Shown here: positions 36,846 through 45,387 of the stretch, in pieces
How the letters are laid out: each line of letters starts with the position of its first letter
How positions within the stretch are numbered: position 1 is the stretch's first letter
Assembly: GCF_001424165.1 (NCBI RefSeq)
Contig: NZ_LMOJ01000003.1
Location: 62,791 to 126,790, forward strand
Direction: 5' to 3'
Length of the DNA: 64,000 bases
From: Massilia sp. Leaf139
GTDB taxonomy: Bacteria; Pseudomonadota; Gammaproteobacteria; Burkholderiales; Burkholderiaceae_D
Notes under the pieces: model-generated
What the model was told of the DNA's origin: nothing
The model's database searches: none
The model's input: the letters and a program-made list of their open reading frames with translations, nothing else
Position numbers and translations under genes: made by a program

Positions 36846-37480
36846 TCAGAACAACGCACCCTGCGGTCTGGTAAGGCGCGCGACGCTATCGCCGACAAAG
36901 GGCAGAATGCCGTCGGCGACAGGTTCCAGCTGCTTGACCAGATAGTGCTCGTAATCGATCGGCGACCGCTTATCTTCCATCCAGGCCTCCATCGGCTCAG
37001 GCCCGGCGGTCGTCATCAGGTAGCGAATCCAGCCCGTTGCGGTATTGCGCTCCCCGGCCTTGGGCGATATAAAAGCCGTCAGCGATGCGGGCGGCGCGCA
37101 CGTGTGACGGCACGTTGTGCTCGTACTGCTCGAGTGGCTGGCGCAGGCGCTTGTAATAGACGAGCAGGTCGTCGAAGTCCCCGCGCAGGATGCGTGCCAC
37201 GTAGTCGCGCACGTAGTCCTCGTAGGACTCGCGCCGGAAGATGCAGCCGTACAAACCCTGCTGGAACTGCTGCGCCAGCGGCGTCCAGTCGATGCGCACC
37301 GCTTCCAGGCCCTTGAACACGATCAAATCAAAGCCATCAGGCGTGCCGGCCAGGCCGGCATAGCGCTTCTTGCTGCCCTTGATGGAGCCGCGCACGGTCG
37401 GCATCAGGAAGCGCCAAAAATGCGTATCGTACTCCAGCTCGAGCGCGCTCCCGAGCCCAGACTCCTCGTGCAGACATTAG
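36846..37480 (-). pseudogene. polB: DNA polymerase II (polB) C-terminal fragment, frameshifted
   Basis: About 205 C-terminal residues of family B DNA polymerase II can be followed. GLGSALELEYDTHFWRFLMP and GSKKRYAGL (palm, KKRY) come first, then DWTPLAQQFQQGLY and QYEHNVPSHVRAARIADG. In another frame after ~37030 come GWIRYLMTTAGPEPMEAWME, SPIDYEHYLVKQLEPVADGI and the stop at 36846. The N-terminal exonuclease and most of the polymerase domain are absent. It is a scar of the ancestral chromosome broken by island rearrangement. Confidence 0.8.
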
Positions 37481-37646
37481 AAGAGTTGGAACGATGCACT
37501 GCAAAATTTATCTAGCTTCAGCCCTGTTCCTATTAGCGGCTCACAATGTTTGATTGGTCTCAGCGGCAATGTATGGAACAGCTAGCATTCGCCAACCTTG
37601 GCAGGCTCGTGTATAAAGTAGAACCGCTAACGTCGAAAGAATTGAT

Positions 37647-38387
37647 ATGACCTTTTGTTTCGCATACGCGAAGAATGGAATAAGCCTCGTTGCGGCCGAC
37701 ACACGAGTAACCTTCGGGTCAGCGCCACTCACTGCGGCAGATGATCGGGAATTCATCATCGAGCATGACTTAGGCGTGCTCACGCTCTCGGAGAAATATC
37801 GGAAAATCCAATTCGTCGAAGGCAGCTGGTATACGGCTGCTGGAGACTACCTTGTCAGCCGCGAGTTGCTCAGCTGCATAAAGCGAAAAAATGCATCGGA
37901 TAGGAATGGCGCATTGAAAGCGATAAACACTGAGGTTTGCAATGTTGTGCAAGCGGTGGTATCTCAGACCAACTTACCAATCGACGGACGATATAACGTC
38001 CGGATTCTCGGAGCTCCTTATAAGACAGGGAATAATCGCGCCTGGGCAGCACAAATTTATCCTGAGGACACTGCTGCGGTTATTGCAATGGCTCAGTTGG
38101 TGGCGAACTGGCCCTTCTCAATTGATGACGCAACCAAAAAAAATGCTGAGAATCGCTTTCTCACGACAGTAGAAAGTAGCATTCATGCAGCCGACTATAT
38201 GAAGGCAGCGGCACAAATGATAACTTTCGGCATGGGTGCCCCAGACTGCAGTGACTATGCTCAAATTGGCCTGACAATATACGAAGGTGGCGACCGTTCA
38301 AAATCATTCTATGTCCAAGGAGCTGCGATCGATCTAGCGAACATGTCAAACGAGGAGATAATGGCTCATTCGGAACCTGCACAATGA
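37647..38387 (+). CDS. Proteasome/HslV-like Ntn-hydrolase
   Basis: A 246-residue protein whose start aligns with proteasome beta/HslV subunits. After Met removal, Thr1 would be the N-terminal nucleophile, then N9-G10, A15, D17, T21 and G23 (TFCFAYAKNGISLVAADTRV followed by TFG) fall at the same positions as in HslV. A ~17-residue insertion precedes a KI strand (SEKYRKIQ) and a TAAGD turn that corresponds to the GxxAG region. The general-base Lys33 equivalent is therefore uncertain. The class would be a threonine protease or amidohydrolase with no propeptide. No HslU-like ATPase is nearby; the partner is a HEPN gene 57 bases downstream on the same strand. Confidence 0.65.
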   Translation: MTFCFAYAKNGISLVAADTRVTFGSAPLTAADDREFIIEHDLGVLTLSEKYRKIQFVEGSWYTAAGDYLVSRELLSCIKRKNASDRNGALKAINTEVCNVVQAVVSQTNLPIDGRYNVRILGAPYKTGNNRAWAAQIYPEDTAAVIAMAQLVANWPFSIDDATKKNAENRFLTTVESSIHAADYMKAAAQMITFGMGAPDCSDYAQIGLTIYEGGDRSKSFYVQGAAIDLANMSNEEIMAHSEPAQ

Positions 38388-38444
38388 AAAAATCGCATAC
38401 TAAATTTAGTTGCTCGATTAAAATTTAAGTAGAACAGTTACCTT

Positions 38445-39200
38445 ATGTATTCTGGGACATGCGTGTTAACAACCCCGGTAATTGTACCGGCATTGCGTTT
38501 CGATCAGTTCGACTTCGGACTGGAGTCGGAATTTGTTACAGGGTGTACGATCGCATGTCCTGACGCTAAAACGATTGTCACGACGATGCACATAACGCGG
38601 TGCACCTCAGCACGCACCATGGAAGACCTTGCTCTTGCATTACTTAGATTGATATTATTTAGGCTTGAAGCTAAATTTGGAATGCTGACTGGAACCTCAA
38701 CCTGTCAAATTCAAAATTTGCAGGACGAAGCTGGGCGCCGACTAATCTCCGCTCGGGGCAGCGCCACGATGCCCAGCGTGTCACCCGCATCAATTATCAT
38801 CGAGCGAAGTACGGAAGAGCTCCGATCCGTCATCGAAGCACCTGCCACGCCAAAAGATATTTATTTAGAGCTTTATCATCATGCCCGCTCCGCCACAAAT
38901 CCCACTGTGCAGTTCCTAGGGCATTACTTGATCATATCTGCTCTTCTAGGCGAACCATCGCAAGCACGATTTGATAAATTTGTAGCCGATCATGATCCTT
39001 CTAACCCTCCTTTCTCCCCACATCCGAAAACTGGCAGGGACGAATCGATCTATACGCGGCTGCGGAATGAAGTGACGCATGTAAGGACTCCTCCGGGAAG
39101 TATCTTCCCCAAAGATCCTATCCGCAGTCAAGGGGAAATCGAGCTTAGTTGCGGCGGCCTATCCCGCCTAGCACGCATTGCAATTGATCTTTTAGCGTAA
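38445..39200 (+). CDS. HEPN-domain protein, partner of the Ntn-hydrolase
   Basis: A 251-residue protein. The C-terminal ~120 residues are helical and end with a HEPN catalytic motif R-N-x3-H (LRNEVTHVR, R207/H212). Upstream helices (DIYLELYHHARSATNP, GHYLIISALLG) fit the HEPN bundle. The N-terminal half is beta-rich and unrecognised. HEPN RNases usually need restraint by a partner; the Ntn-hydrolase directly upstream is the obvious candidate to activate or inhibit it by cleavage. The two genes are close enough for one transcript. Function is inferred from domains only. Confidence 0.65.
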   Translation: MYSGTCVLTTPVIVPALRFDQFDFGLESEFVTGCTIACPDAKTIVTTMHITRCTSARTMEDLALALLRLILFRLEAKFGMLTGTSTCQIQNLQDEAGRRLISARGSATMPSVSPASIIIERSTEELRSVIEAPATPKDIYLELYHHARSATNPTVQFLGHYLIISALLGEPSQARFDKFVADHDPSNPPFSPHPKTGRDESIYTRLRNEVTHVRTPPGSIFPKDPIRSQGEIELSCGGLSRLARIAIDLLA

Positions 39201-39511
39201 ATTTGTTTATTTTTTATTGACTCGAGGATCACGCAACGTTATCGACATAATCCTGCTAGCCACCGAACGGTATTTTCACATGCCTTACTTTTGCGTAGAC
39301 TCGTCCATCGTCCATATGAGAGGACACAAAGGTGAAAGTACCATCACGCGGCTCACTTCGTTACATTGAGGGCGACTTGCTTTGGCCAATCTGATCCCCT
39401 AGTGCTCGTCCGGAGCCTCGCGAACGTAGTATGCGGGCGGCATACGACTGCAGTACCTCTTTTTCGTCACCGGAGGTGAACTTCTGCTTCAGCTGCATTA
39501 CCGTTGCTTCG
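39201..39511. other. Gene-free interval before IS481
   Basis: About 310 bases after the HEPN gene with no convincing frame on either strand, ending at the IS481 left end. Confidence 0.35.
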
Positions 39512-40489
39512 TTAGTTGTCAAGTCCCGCCTGGTCATAAACCCGTTTAACGAATAATTCCGGGCGCTTCTTCTGCCATTCCTTGAGCGCCAGGATCGGTG
39601 TCTTGCTGTCGATGGCCCGTTGCGGAATATGGTGGTTGTACAGCTTCAAATAGTTCAGCAAAGTCGTCTCCAGGTCAGCCCTGCTGTCGAAGCGCGTCTG
39701 CTGCAGTAGCTCATTGATACGGCCATTGAAGCGTTCCACCATGCCGTTCGTTTGCGGGTGGCGTGGCGGCGCCAGGCGGTGCTCGACAGGTAGAGCGGCG
39801 CAAGCGACATCGAAGGCATGTTTGCCGCTGGGCTTCTTGTCCTTGTTGGCGAAGTGGTCGGTAAATTGAGAACCGTTGTCGGTCAGGATCTTGGCAATCT
39901 TGATCGGCGAAGCGAGCGTGAGCCGGCGCAGAAAATCGACGCTGCTCTTGTCCGTCATGTCGCCATAAATGTGCATGAATACCCAGCGCGTCGCGCGGTC
40001 GATGGCAACGAACAGGTAGCGGCGCGAAGTCTCATCGGGCATTTGCGGCAGGTATTTGATGTCGATGTGGATGAAGCCCGGCTCGTAGTCCTTGAAGGTC
40101 TTTTTCGGCGGCAGCGTCTCGCCTTCGGCCTTCGGAATGACGTCCTCCAGGCGCGACATGCCTTCGCGCTTGAGAAGCCGGGCGATGCCGGATCGGGAAA
40201 CCTCGGAATTGATGTATTGCCGAGTAATGAACAGCAGGTCGTCCAGTGGCAGATAGAGTGTCTGGCGCAGCGCAAGAACGATATTCTCCTGGGCAGCACT
40301 GAGGGTCGTGTGCAGCGTATGGGCACGATGGGAGCGGTCTTGTATGTCATCGCGCTTGAGCCATTTCTTGGCGGTGGCCCGGGTAATGTTGAAGACCTTC
40401 GCTGCCTGGCGATCCGACAGGCCGGAGTCCTTGATCTCTTGCCGGATTTTCGGGGTAGTACGCGCTTGCGGGTGAATGCGTGCACTCAT
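39512..40489 (-). CDS. IS481-family transposase
   Basis: A 325-residue transposase. N-terminal helix-turn-helix (LSDRQAAKVFNITRATAKKW, residues 24-43), then a DDE core: FIHIDIKYL (first Asp), ILTDNGSQF (second Asp) and NGMVERFNGRI (Glu). Single ORF without frameshifting, as normal for IS481. The stop codon lies at the extreme left end of the element. Frame intact. Confidence 0.92.
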   Translation of the reverse strand: MSARIHPQARTTPKIRQEIKDSGLSDRQAAKVFNITRATAKKWLKRDDIQDRSHRAHTLHTTLSAAQENIVLALRQTLYLPLDDLLFITRQYINSEVSRSGIARLLKREGMSRLEDVIPKAEGETLPPKKTFKDYEPGFIHIDIKYLPQMPDETSRRYLFVAIDRATRWVFMHIYGDMTDKSSVDFLRRLTLASPIKIAKILTDNGSQFTDHFANKDKKPSGKHAFDVACAALPVEHRLAPPRHPQTNGMVERFNGRINELLQQTRFDSRADLETTLLNYLKLYNHHIPQRAIDSKTPILALKEWQKKRPELFVKRVYDQAGLDN

Positions 40490-40611
40490 GCTGCCAGCTG
40501 CTCCTGCTGTGAGTGAATGCCTGGACTGCTGAACCCAGCAATCAACTCGCCAAGCATAGCCTTTGCACGGAACAAAGGCCAGCTACGACGAGGGACATGA
40601 TCACACGAAAC
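39512..40611 (-). mobile_element. IS481-family insertion sequence
   Basis: About 1.1 kb containing one transposase. The left end near 39517 (TTGTCAAGTCCCGCC) and the reverse complement of the right end near 40611 (TGATCATGTCCCTCG) are imperfect inverted repeats sharing TCA-GTCCC. Exact ends and target duplication cannot be fixed from one copy. Confidence 0.75.
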
Positions 40612-40740
40612 TAAACAGTTAGTTGCTTTGAGATCAAAATCTCGCTGCTATCGAGGATGCTCTGAACCTCGCGGTAGTTGGCCTTCCCCCACCACGACGG
40701 ACACTTTCGATAGGTATGATGTTCCTATCGGAGGTATTGA

Positions 40741-41028
40741 ATGGCACGTGAAAGACGGTTGTTCTCAGAAGAGTTTAAGCGCGAAGCAGTCAAGCTGGTA
40801 GGCCAGCCTGGCGCGAGCAAGGCAGCAATAGCCCGCGATCTTGGCATCGGTGCTAATTTGCTGGGACGGTGGTACAGAGATTCCAACGTCGATGCAGAGG
40901 TCGCAATCGGGCGTGAGAAGGTATCGGCCCAGGAATACGAGCGCATGCGGCGCGAGCTGGCGCAGGTCAAGACGGAGCGCGACATATTAAAAAAGGCGCT
41001 CGGCTACTTCGCAGCCGACCTCAAGTGA
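40741..41028 (+). CDS. IS3-family transposase orfA (copy 2)
   Basis: A 95-residue helix-turn-helix protein (GASKAAIARDLGIGANLLGR, residues 24-43) followed by a coiled coil (EYERMRRELAQVKTERDILK). An A6G run near its 3' end is the usual slippery site for -1 frameshifting into orfB, which starts at 41025 with a GTGA overlap. Confidence 0.9.
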   Translation: MARERRLFSEEFKREAVKLVGQPGASKAAIARDLGIGANLLGRWYRDSNVDAEVAIGREKVSAQEYERMRRELAQVKTERDILKKALGYFAADLK

Positions 41029-41690
41029 AGTACGGCTTCATCGCCAAATATCGACCCATCTGGCCAACACGAACGATGTGCCGTCTGCTCGGCGTATCGA
41101 GCAGTGGCTTCTACGACTGGCTCGGCCGGCCAGCAAGTGCCCATGAACGCGAGAACGCCCAGCTCCTCAACGCAATCAAGCACAGCCACGAAGCCAGCGA
41201 TGGCACATACGGTTCGCCGCGCGTAGTGCGAGACCTTATCGACGCTGGTTTTTCCTGCAGCGAGAATCGCGTGGCGCGACTGATGAAAGCGGCCGGCATC
41301 AAGGCCCGTCACAAGCGGCGCCGGGCGCCAGGTCAGCTTGACTCACCAGTGCATGCCATCGCACCGAACCTGCTGGACCGGCAGTTTGAAGCGACAGGCC
41401 CGAACCAGAAATGGGCGGCCGACTTCACTTACGTATGGACTGGCGAAGGCTGGCTGTTTGTTGCTGTCGTGCTGGATCTGTACTCACGGCGCGTGGTGGG
41501 CTGGTCAATGCAGCCGACAATAACGGCAAAGCTAGTGATGGACGCTCTGCTGATGGCCGTCTTTCGTCGTGGCCGACCTCACGCTGTGCTGCATCACTCG
41601 GATAGTAAGAATGTCGGTGCCAGTGTTCCTGCGCGATCTGTTTCTCCATAGGATAGATCAACCAGAAATGATCTGGTGCTGTAGAGCGTT

Positions 41691-41850
41691 CTGGGCGACC
41701 TGACCCGCACTCTGATCGACAAAATACTGTCTTCCCCTGGATCTGTCGGTCGCCCAGCAACGTTTTGCGGCGAGGTTTCGCCTCGTCGGTACATGTGACC
41801 CAAGAAGGGCCTGACGCTCTGTCGCTTTACTGTCTTGTCCAGGTATTGGT
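41691..41850 (+). ncRNA. Candidate IS110 bridge RNA
   Basis: The non-coding left end contains a perfect 10-bp stem CTGGGCGACC (41691-41700) / GGTCGCCCAG (41748-41757) enclosing a 47-base loop. Loop bases 41708-41717 (CACTCTGATC) match the target strand left of the insertion in 9 of 10 positions, counting the first base after it. Bases 41735-41739 (CCCTG) are complementary to CAGGG right of it. Further 3', AGAAGGGC (41803-41810) is identical to the element's right end (42969-42976), and TTACT (41827-41831) is complementary to its first bases AGTAA. These correspond in order to left and right target guides and left and right donor guides. RNA ends are estimates. Confidence 0.6.
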
Positions 41851-41895
41851 GAGCGGCGAAATCGCCTAACTATTACCTTTGGGGAGCGGCGGGCC

Positions 41896-42963
41896 ATGGA
41901 TGAGCAACGGGTTGTAATCGGTGGTGTGGATACCCACAAGGATCTGCATTTCGCAGCGGTAGTGGATGGTCAGGATCACGTTCTGGGCAACGAGTGCTTC
42001 GCAAATACGCGTCATGGGTACAAACAGATGTTGGCTTGGTTTCGTTCGTATGGTGAGCTTGCTCGGATCGGTGTGGAATGCACCGGAACCTACGGCGCCA
42101 GTTTACTCCGTTACCTTCAGCAAGCTGGCGTCACCGTGCTGGAAGTGACGGCGCCGGATAAACATGATCGCCGCAAGCGAGGTAAGGACGATACGATCGA
42201 TGCAGAAAATGCTGCCCATGCAGCGTTGGCCCAGGTGCGTACCGTCACACCCAAGACACGCGATGGCATGGTCGAATCCTTGCGGGTACTGAAAGCGTGC
42301 CGCAAGACTGCGATCGCCGCTCGCCGGGTTGCCCTGCAACTCATTCAAAACACGATCGTTAGCGCACCAGACGAGCTTCGGGAATCGCTGCGCAAGTTGA
42401 CACGCATGCAGCTCATACGAACCCTGGCAGCCTGGCGCCCGAACCTGTCCGATTACCGAAATCTGACCTCGGCTTATCGTATCGCGCTCAAGTCCCTGGG
42501 CCGGCGCTATCTGGAATTGCACGATGAGATCGCTGACCTCGACACCATGATTGCTGGGCTCGTCGAGGAATTAGCTCCAGAACTCATTGCGCAAAACTCG
42601 ATTGGATATGAGTCGGCGTCTCAGCTGTTACTGACGGCTGGCGATAACAGTGAGCGCCTGCAGTCCGAGACCAGTTTTGCTGCGCTATGCGGCGTCAGCC
42701 CAGTGCCCGCCTCCTCCGGAAAAGTCTCAAGACATCGCTTGAATCGTGGAGGCGACAGAGCGGCAAACAGCGCGCTGAATATCATTGCGATTGGTCGCTT
42801 GCGGACCGATGCCCGGACACAGGCATATGTAACCAAACGGCTCAGTGAGGGACATTCCAAACTTGAAGCCATCCGTTGCCTCAAGCGCTACATTGCTCGC
42901 GAAGTCTTTCACATCATTCGACGAAGGCAGCATGAGATCAACACCACACAAATCGCCGCTTGA
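41896..42963 (+). CDS. IS110-family transposase (DEDD recombinase)
   Basis: A 355-residue transposase. The RuvC-like DEDD site is D12 (GGVDTHKD), E61 (GVECTGTYG), and D99 and D102 (GKDDTIDAENAA). The C-terminal transposase_20 domain has FAALCGVSPVPASSG with the conserved Ser region. IS110 enzymes use a bridge RNA to pair donor and target DNA and exchange strands without a DDE mechanism. The frame is intact, so the element may be active. Confidence 0.93.
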   Translation: MDEQRVVIGGVDTHKDLHFAAVVDGQDHVLGNECFANTRHGYKQMLAWFRSYGELARIGVECTGTYGASLLRYLQQAGVTVLEVTAPDKHDRRKRGKDDTIDAENAAHAALAQVRTVTPKTRDGMVESLRVLKACRKTAIAARRVALQLIQNTIVSAPDELRESLRKLTRMQLIRTLAAWRPNLSDYRNLTSAYRIALKSLGRRYLELHDEIADLDTMIAGLVEELAPELIAQNSIGYESASQLLLTAGDNSERLQSETSFAALCGVSPVPASSGKVSRHRLNRGGDRAANSALNIIAIGRLRTDARTQAYVTKRLSEGHSKLEAIRCLKRYIAREVFHIIRRRQHEINTTQIAA

Positions 42964-43335
42964 CACTTAGAAGGGCGTCCAGGGCTCGCAATATACGAGC
43001 TAGGATTTCCAGCGCCTGCTCGAATCACACGGCATTGTTTGCAGCATGAGCCGTCGCGACAACTGCTGGGACAACGCTGCAATGGAAAGCTTCTTCTCGA
43101 CGCTCAAGACTGAGCGCCTAAGCAAAAAGCATTACCGAACCAGGGATGAGTTACGCGCAGACGTGTTTGATTACATAGAAAGGTTCTACAATCCACGCCG
43201 GCGTCATTCCACTATCGGCTACATCGGCCCGGTACAGTTTGAAAATCTAAAATGCGCCTAACGGAAGTGTCCGTATCGATGGGGGAAGGCCAGATTTCCC
43301 TCTGCCATTGGGTCTTTCATTGAGCTTTTGGTCTT

Positions 43336-45375
43336 CTATTGTAATGACACTGTCGCGTAGGCTTTTAGATTGATCGAATTAGGTATCTCGGCCATCGACA
43401 AGACACGAAGGTGCGGCAGTACTCGCTCGGAAAGCATGCGCATGTGACGTCGTAAGTCAGGCGAACAAAGTAAAACAGGAAGCATATTGCTTTTCATCAT
43501 TCGCTCGGATTGGGCCGCTAGCCGCGACAAGAGCAGTTCCGCTGTCTTAGGCTCCACCGCTAGCGTAGTACCTGTCTCGACGGCCCTTACGCTTTCGATT
43601 AGCGTTTGTTCGATGGCCGGGTCGAGCGTTACGACATGGAGCGCCGTCTGTTCTCCTAGAAGGGCTGCACAGATTGCCGGGCCCAGGCGCTGGCGCACCA
43701 CCTCGGTGAGATATCCCAGATCCTTGCTACTACGGCCGACGTCGACGAGGGTCTCCAGCACCACCTCTAGGTTGCGGATCGACACCTTTTCCTTCAACAG
43801 GTTTTGCAGAACCTTCTGCACGTCGCTGAGCGACAGGATGGTCGGCACCAGTTCTTCGACCAATCCGGGCTGCTGGTCGCGGATGCGCTGCAGCAGCCGG
43901 TCGGTTTCCGTGCGGGTCAGCAAAGCGGCGGATTGCTGCTTCAGCACCTCGCTCAGATGGGTCACAAATACGGTTCCCGGATCGACCAGGGTGTAGCGCG
44001 AAGCGCGCGCGACTTCCTTTTCGCTGTCCTCGACCCAGACGGCAGCCAGCCCGTAGGTCGGCTCGCGCGTCGCGATGCCTTTCAAAGGACGCGCCTCGCC
44101 GCCGGCATGGATCGCCAGCGTCCGATCGGTCATGATGTCGCCACGTCCGGCGATGACGCCGAATACGTAGAGCTCGTAGGCGTTCGCGCCAAGGTGCGGC
44201 GCGTCACGGAAGCGCACGCGTGGCAACACCATGCCGGACTCGAGGGCATACTGCTTGCGAATCGCCGCGATGCGCTCCATGAAGACGGTTTGTTCGCCGG
44301 CCACCATCGGCGCGATGCCGGAGCCGACCAGTACCTCGACCGCCTCGACCTTTAGCGAATCGTAAGTCGTCTGCTCGTCACCGGTGGCGGCGGGCGCTTC
44401 CTCCTCGACCGCATCCTTGCCGCCCGTCTGGCGGCGCGCGATCACGATCCCGGCGAGCAGCAAACCGCTTACAAGGAACAGCACAGGCACGACGGGAATG
44501 CCAGGCATGAGCAGCATGATCGACAGGGCCCCTGCGACGATGAACAAGGTCTTTGGGAACGAGGTCATCTGATGCAACACTTCCTTGCTGAGGTTGCCGT
44601 CCGACGCCGACCGGGTCACGATGATGCCGGTGCCCACCGCGATGACGAGCGCGGGCACTTGGGTGACGATGCCGTCTCCCACCGTCAGCAGCGTGAAGGT
44701 CTGCAGTGCTTCGTCCCAGCGCATGCCCATCTGCATGACACCGATCACCAGGCCGCCGATGATATTGATGAGCAGGATAACGATGCCGGCGATCGCGTCG
44801 CCCTTGACGAATTTACTGGCGCCATCCATCGCGCCGTAGAACCCGGTCTCCTTCTCGAGCGTCTTGCGGCGACGCTTGGCCTCTTCCTGGTCGATGAAAC
44901 CCATGTTGAGGTCGGCGTCGATACTCATCTGCTGGCCAGGCATGCTGTCTAGCGTGAAGCGCGCGGCCACCTCCGATACGCGCTGCGCGCCGTTGGTAAC
45001 GACGACGTACTGCACGACGACCAGGATCAGGAACACGATCATGCCGATCACGTAGTTGCCGCCGATGACGTAGGAGCCGATCGAGGAAATCACGCGCCCG
45101 GCGTCGGCGTCGGTCAGGATCAGGCGAGTGGCGGCGACGTTCAGGGCCAGCCGGAACAGCGTGGCGATCAGTAGCAGCGAGGGGAAGGTCGAGAATTCCA
45201 CCGGCCGCGTTATGTAGAAGGTCAGCAGCAGGATCAGCAAGGCGAAACTGACGTTGACGAGGATGAGGAAGTCGAGCGCGACCGATGGGATCGGTACGAA
45301 CAGGACTGTCAGGATGCCGACGACCAGCAGCACCATCACCAGGTCGGAGTTACCGCCAAAAAAACGACGCAACAT
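43336..45375 (-). CDS. flhA: Flagellar export apparatus protein FlhA
   Basis: A 679-residue inner-membrane export gate protein. About eight transmembrane segments fill the first ~320 residues, including the conserved FHIPEP-region equivalents (LDSMPGQQMSIDADLNMGFI, ~140-160). A large cytosolic domain follows that docks chaperone-substrate complexes. Last gene of the operon, 12 bases after flhB. IS3 copy 2 sits 44 bases past its stop but does not disrupt it. Confidence 0.96.
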   Translation of the reverse strand: MLRRFFGGNSDLVMVLLVVGILTVLFVPIPSVALDFLILVNVSFALLILLLTFYITRPVEFSTFPSLLLIATLFRLALNVAATRLILTDADAGRVISSIGSYVIGGNYVIGMIVFLILVVVQYVVVTNGAQRVSEVAARFTLDSMPGQQMSIDADLNMGFIDQEEAKRRRKTLEKETGFYGAMDGASKFVKGDAIAGIVILLINIIGGLVIGVMQMGMRWDEALQTFTLLTVGDGIVTQVPALVIAVGTGIIVTRSASDGNLSKEVLHQMTSFPKTLFIVAGALSIMLLMPGIPVVPVLFLVSGLLLAGIVIARRQTGGKDAVEEEAPAATGDEQTTYDSLKVEAVEVLVGSGIAPMVAGEQTVFMERIAAIRKQYALESGMVLPRVRFRDAPHLGANAYELYVFGVIAGRGDIMTDRTLAIHAGGEARPLKGIATREPTYGLAAVWVEDSEKEVARASRYTLVDPGTVFVTHLSEVLKQQSAALLTRTETDRLLQRIRDQQPGLVEELVPTILSLSDVQKVLQNLLKEKVSIRNLEVVLETLVDVGRSSKDLGYLTEVVRQRLGPAICAALLGEQTALHVVTLDPAIEQTLIESVRAVETGTTLAVEPKTAELLLSRLAAQSERMMKSNMLPVLLCSPDLRRHMRMLSERVLPHLRVLSMAEIPNSINLKAYATVSLQ

Positions 45376-45387
45376 TACACTGCCTTT

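Larger units (their letters stand above)
41604..42979 (+). mobile_element. IS110-family element inserted in the IS3 orfB
   Basis: A 1376-bp insertion delimited by the two halves of the IS3 orfB (GAT at 41601-41603, CAG at 42980-42982). It has no terminal inverted repeats. A long 5' non-coding end (292 bases) and only 16 bases after the transposase stop are the layout of the IS110 group, where the left end encodes the bridge RNA. No clear target duplication; the exact core dinucleotide is not resolved. Confidence 0.85.
41025..43261 (+). pseudogene. IS3-family transposase orfB (copy 2), interrupted
   Basis: The N-terminal part (41025-41603) contains WAADFTYVW (first Asp) and stops at AVLHHSD (second Asp), where the IS110 element enters. 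The rest resumes at 42980 as QGSQYTS, a TAG stop, then DFQRLLESHGIVCSMSRRDN and the Glu motif DNAAMESFF to 43261. It is therefore broken twice: by the 1376-bp insertion and by an in-frame amber codon at ~43001. Confidence 0.88.
40680..43291 (+). mobile_element. IS3-family insertion sequence (copy 2), split by IS110
   Basis: Terminal inverted repeats begin GGCCTTCCCCCA at 40680 and, on the other strand, at 43291; both continue to CGGACACTT. Without the IS110 insert (41604-42979) the element is about 1.24 kb. It carries orfA and a broken orfB on the plus strand. It differs from copy 1 in end sequence and proteins, so it is a separate IS. It abuts the 3' end of flhA by 44 bases. Confidence 0.88.
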
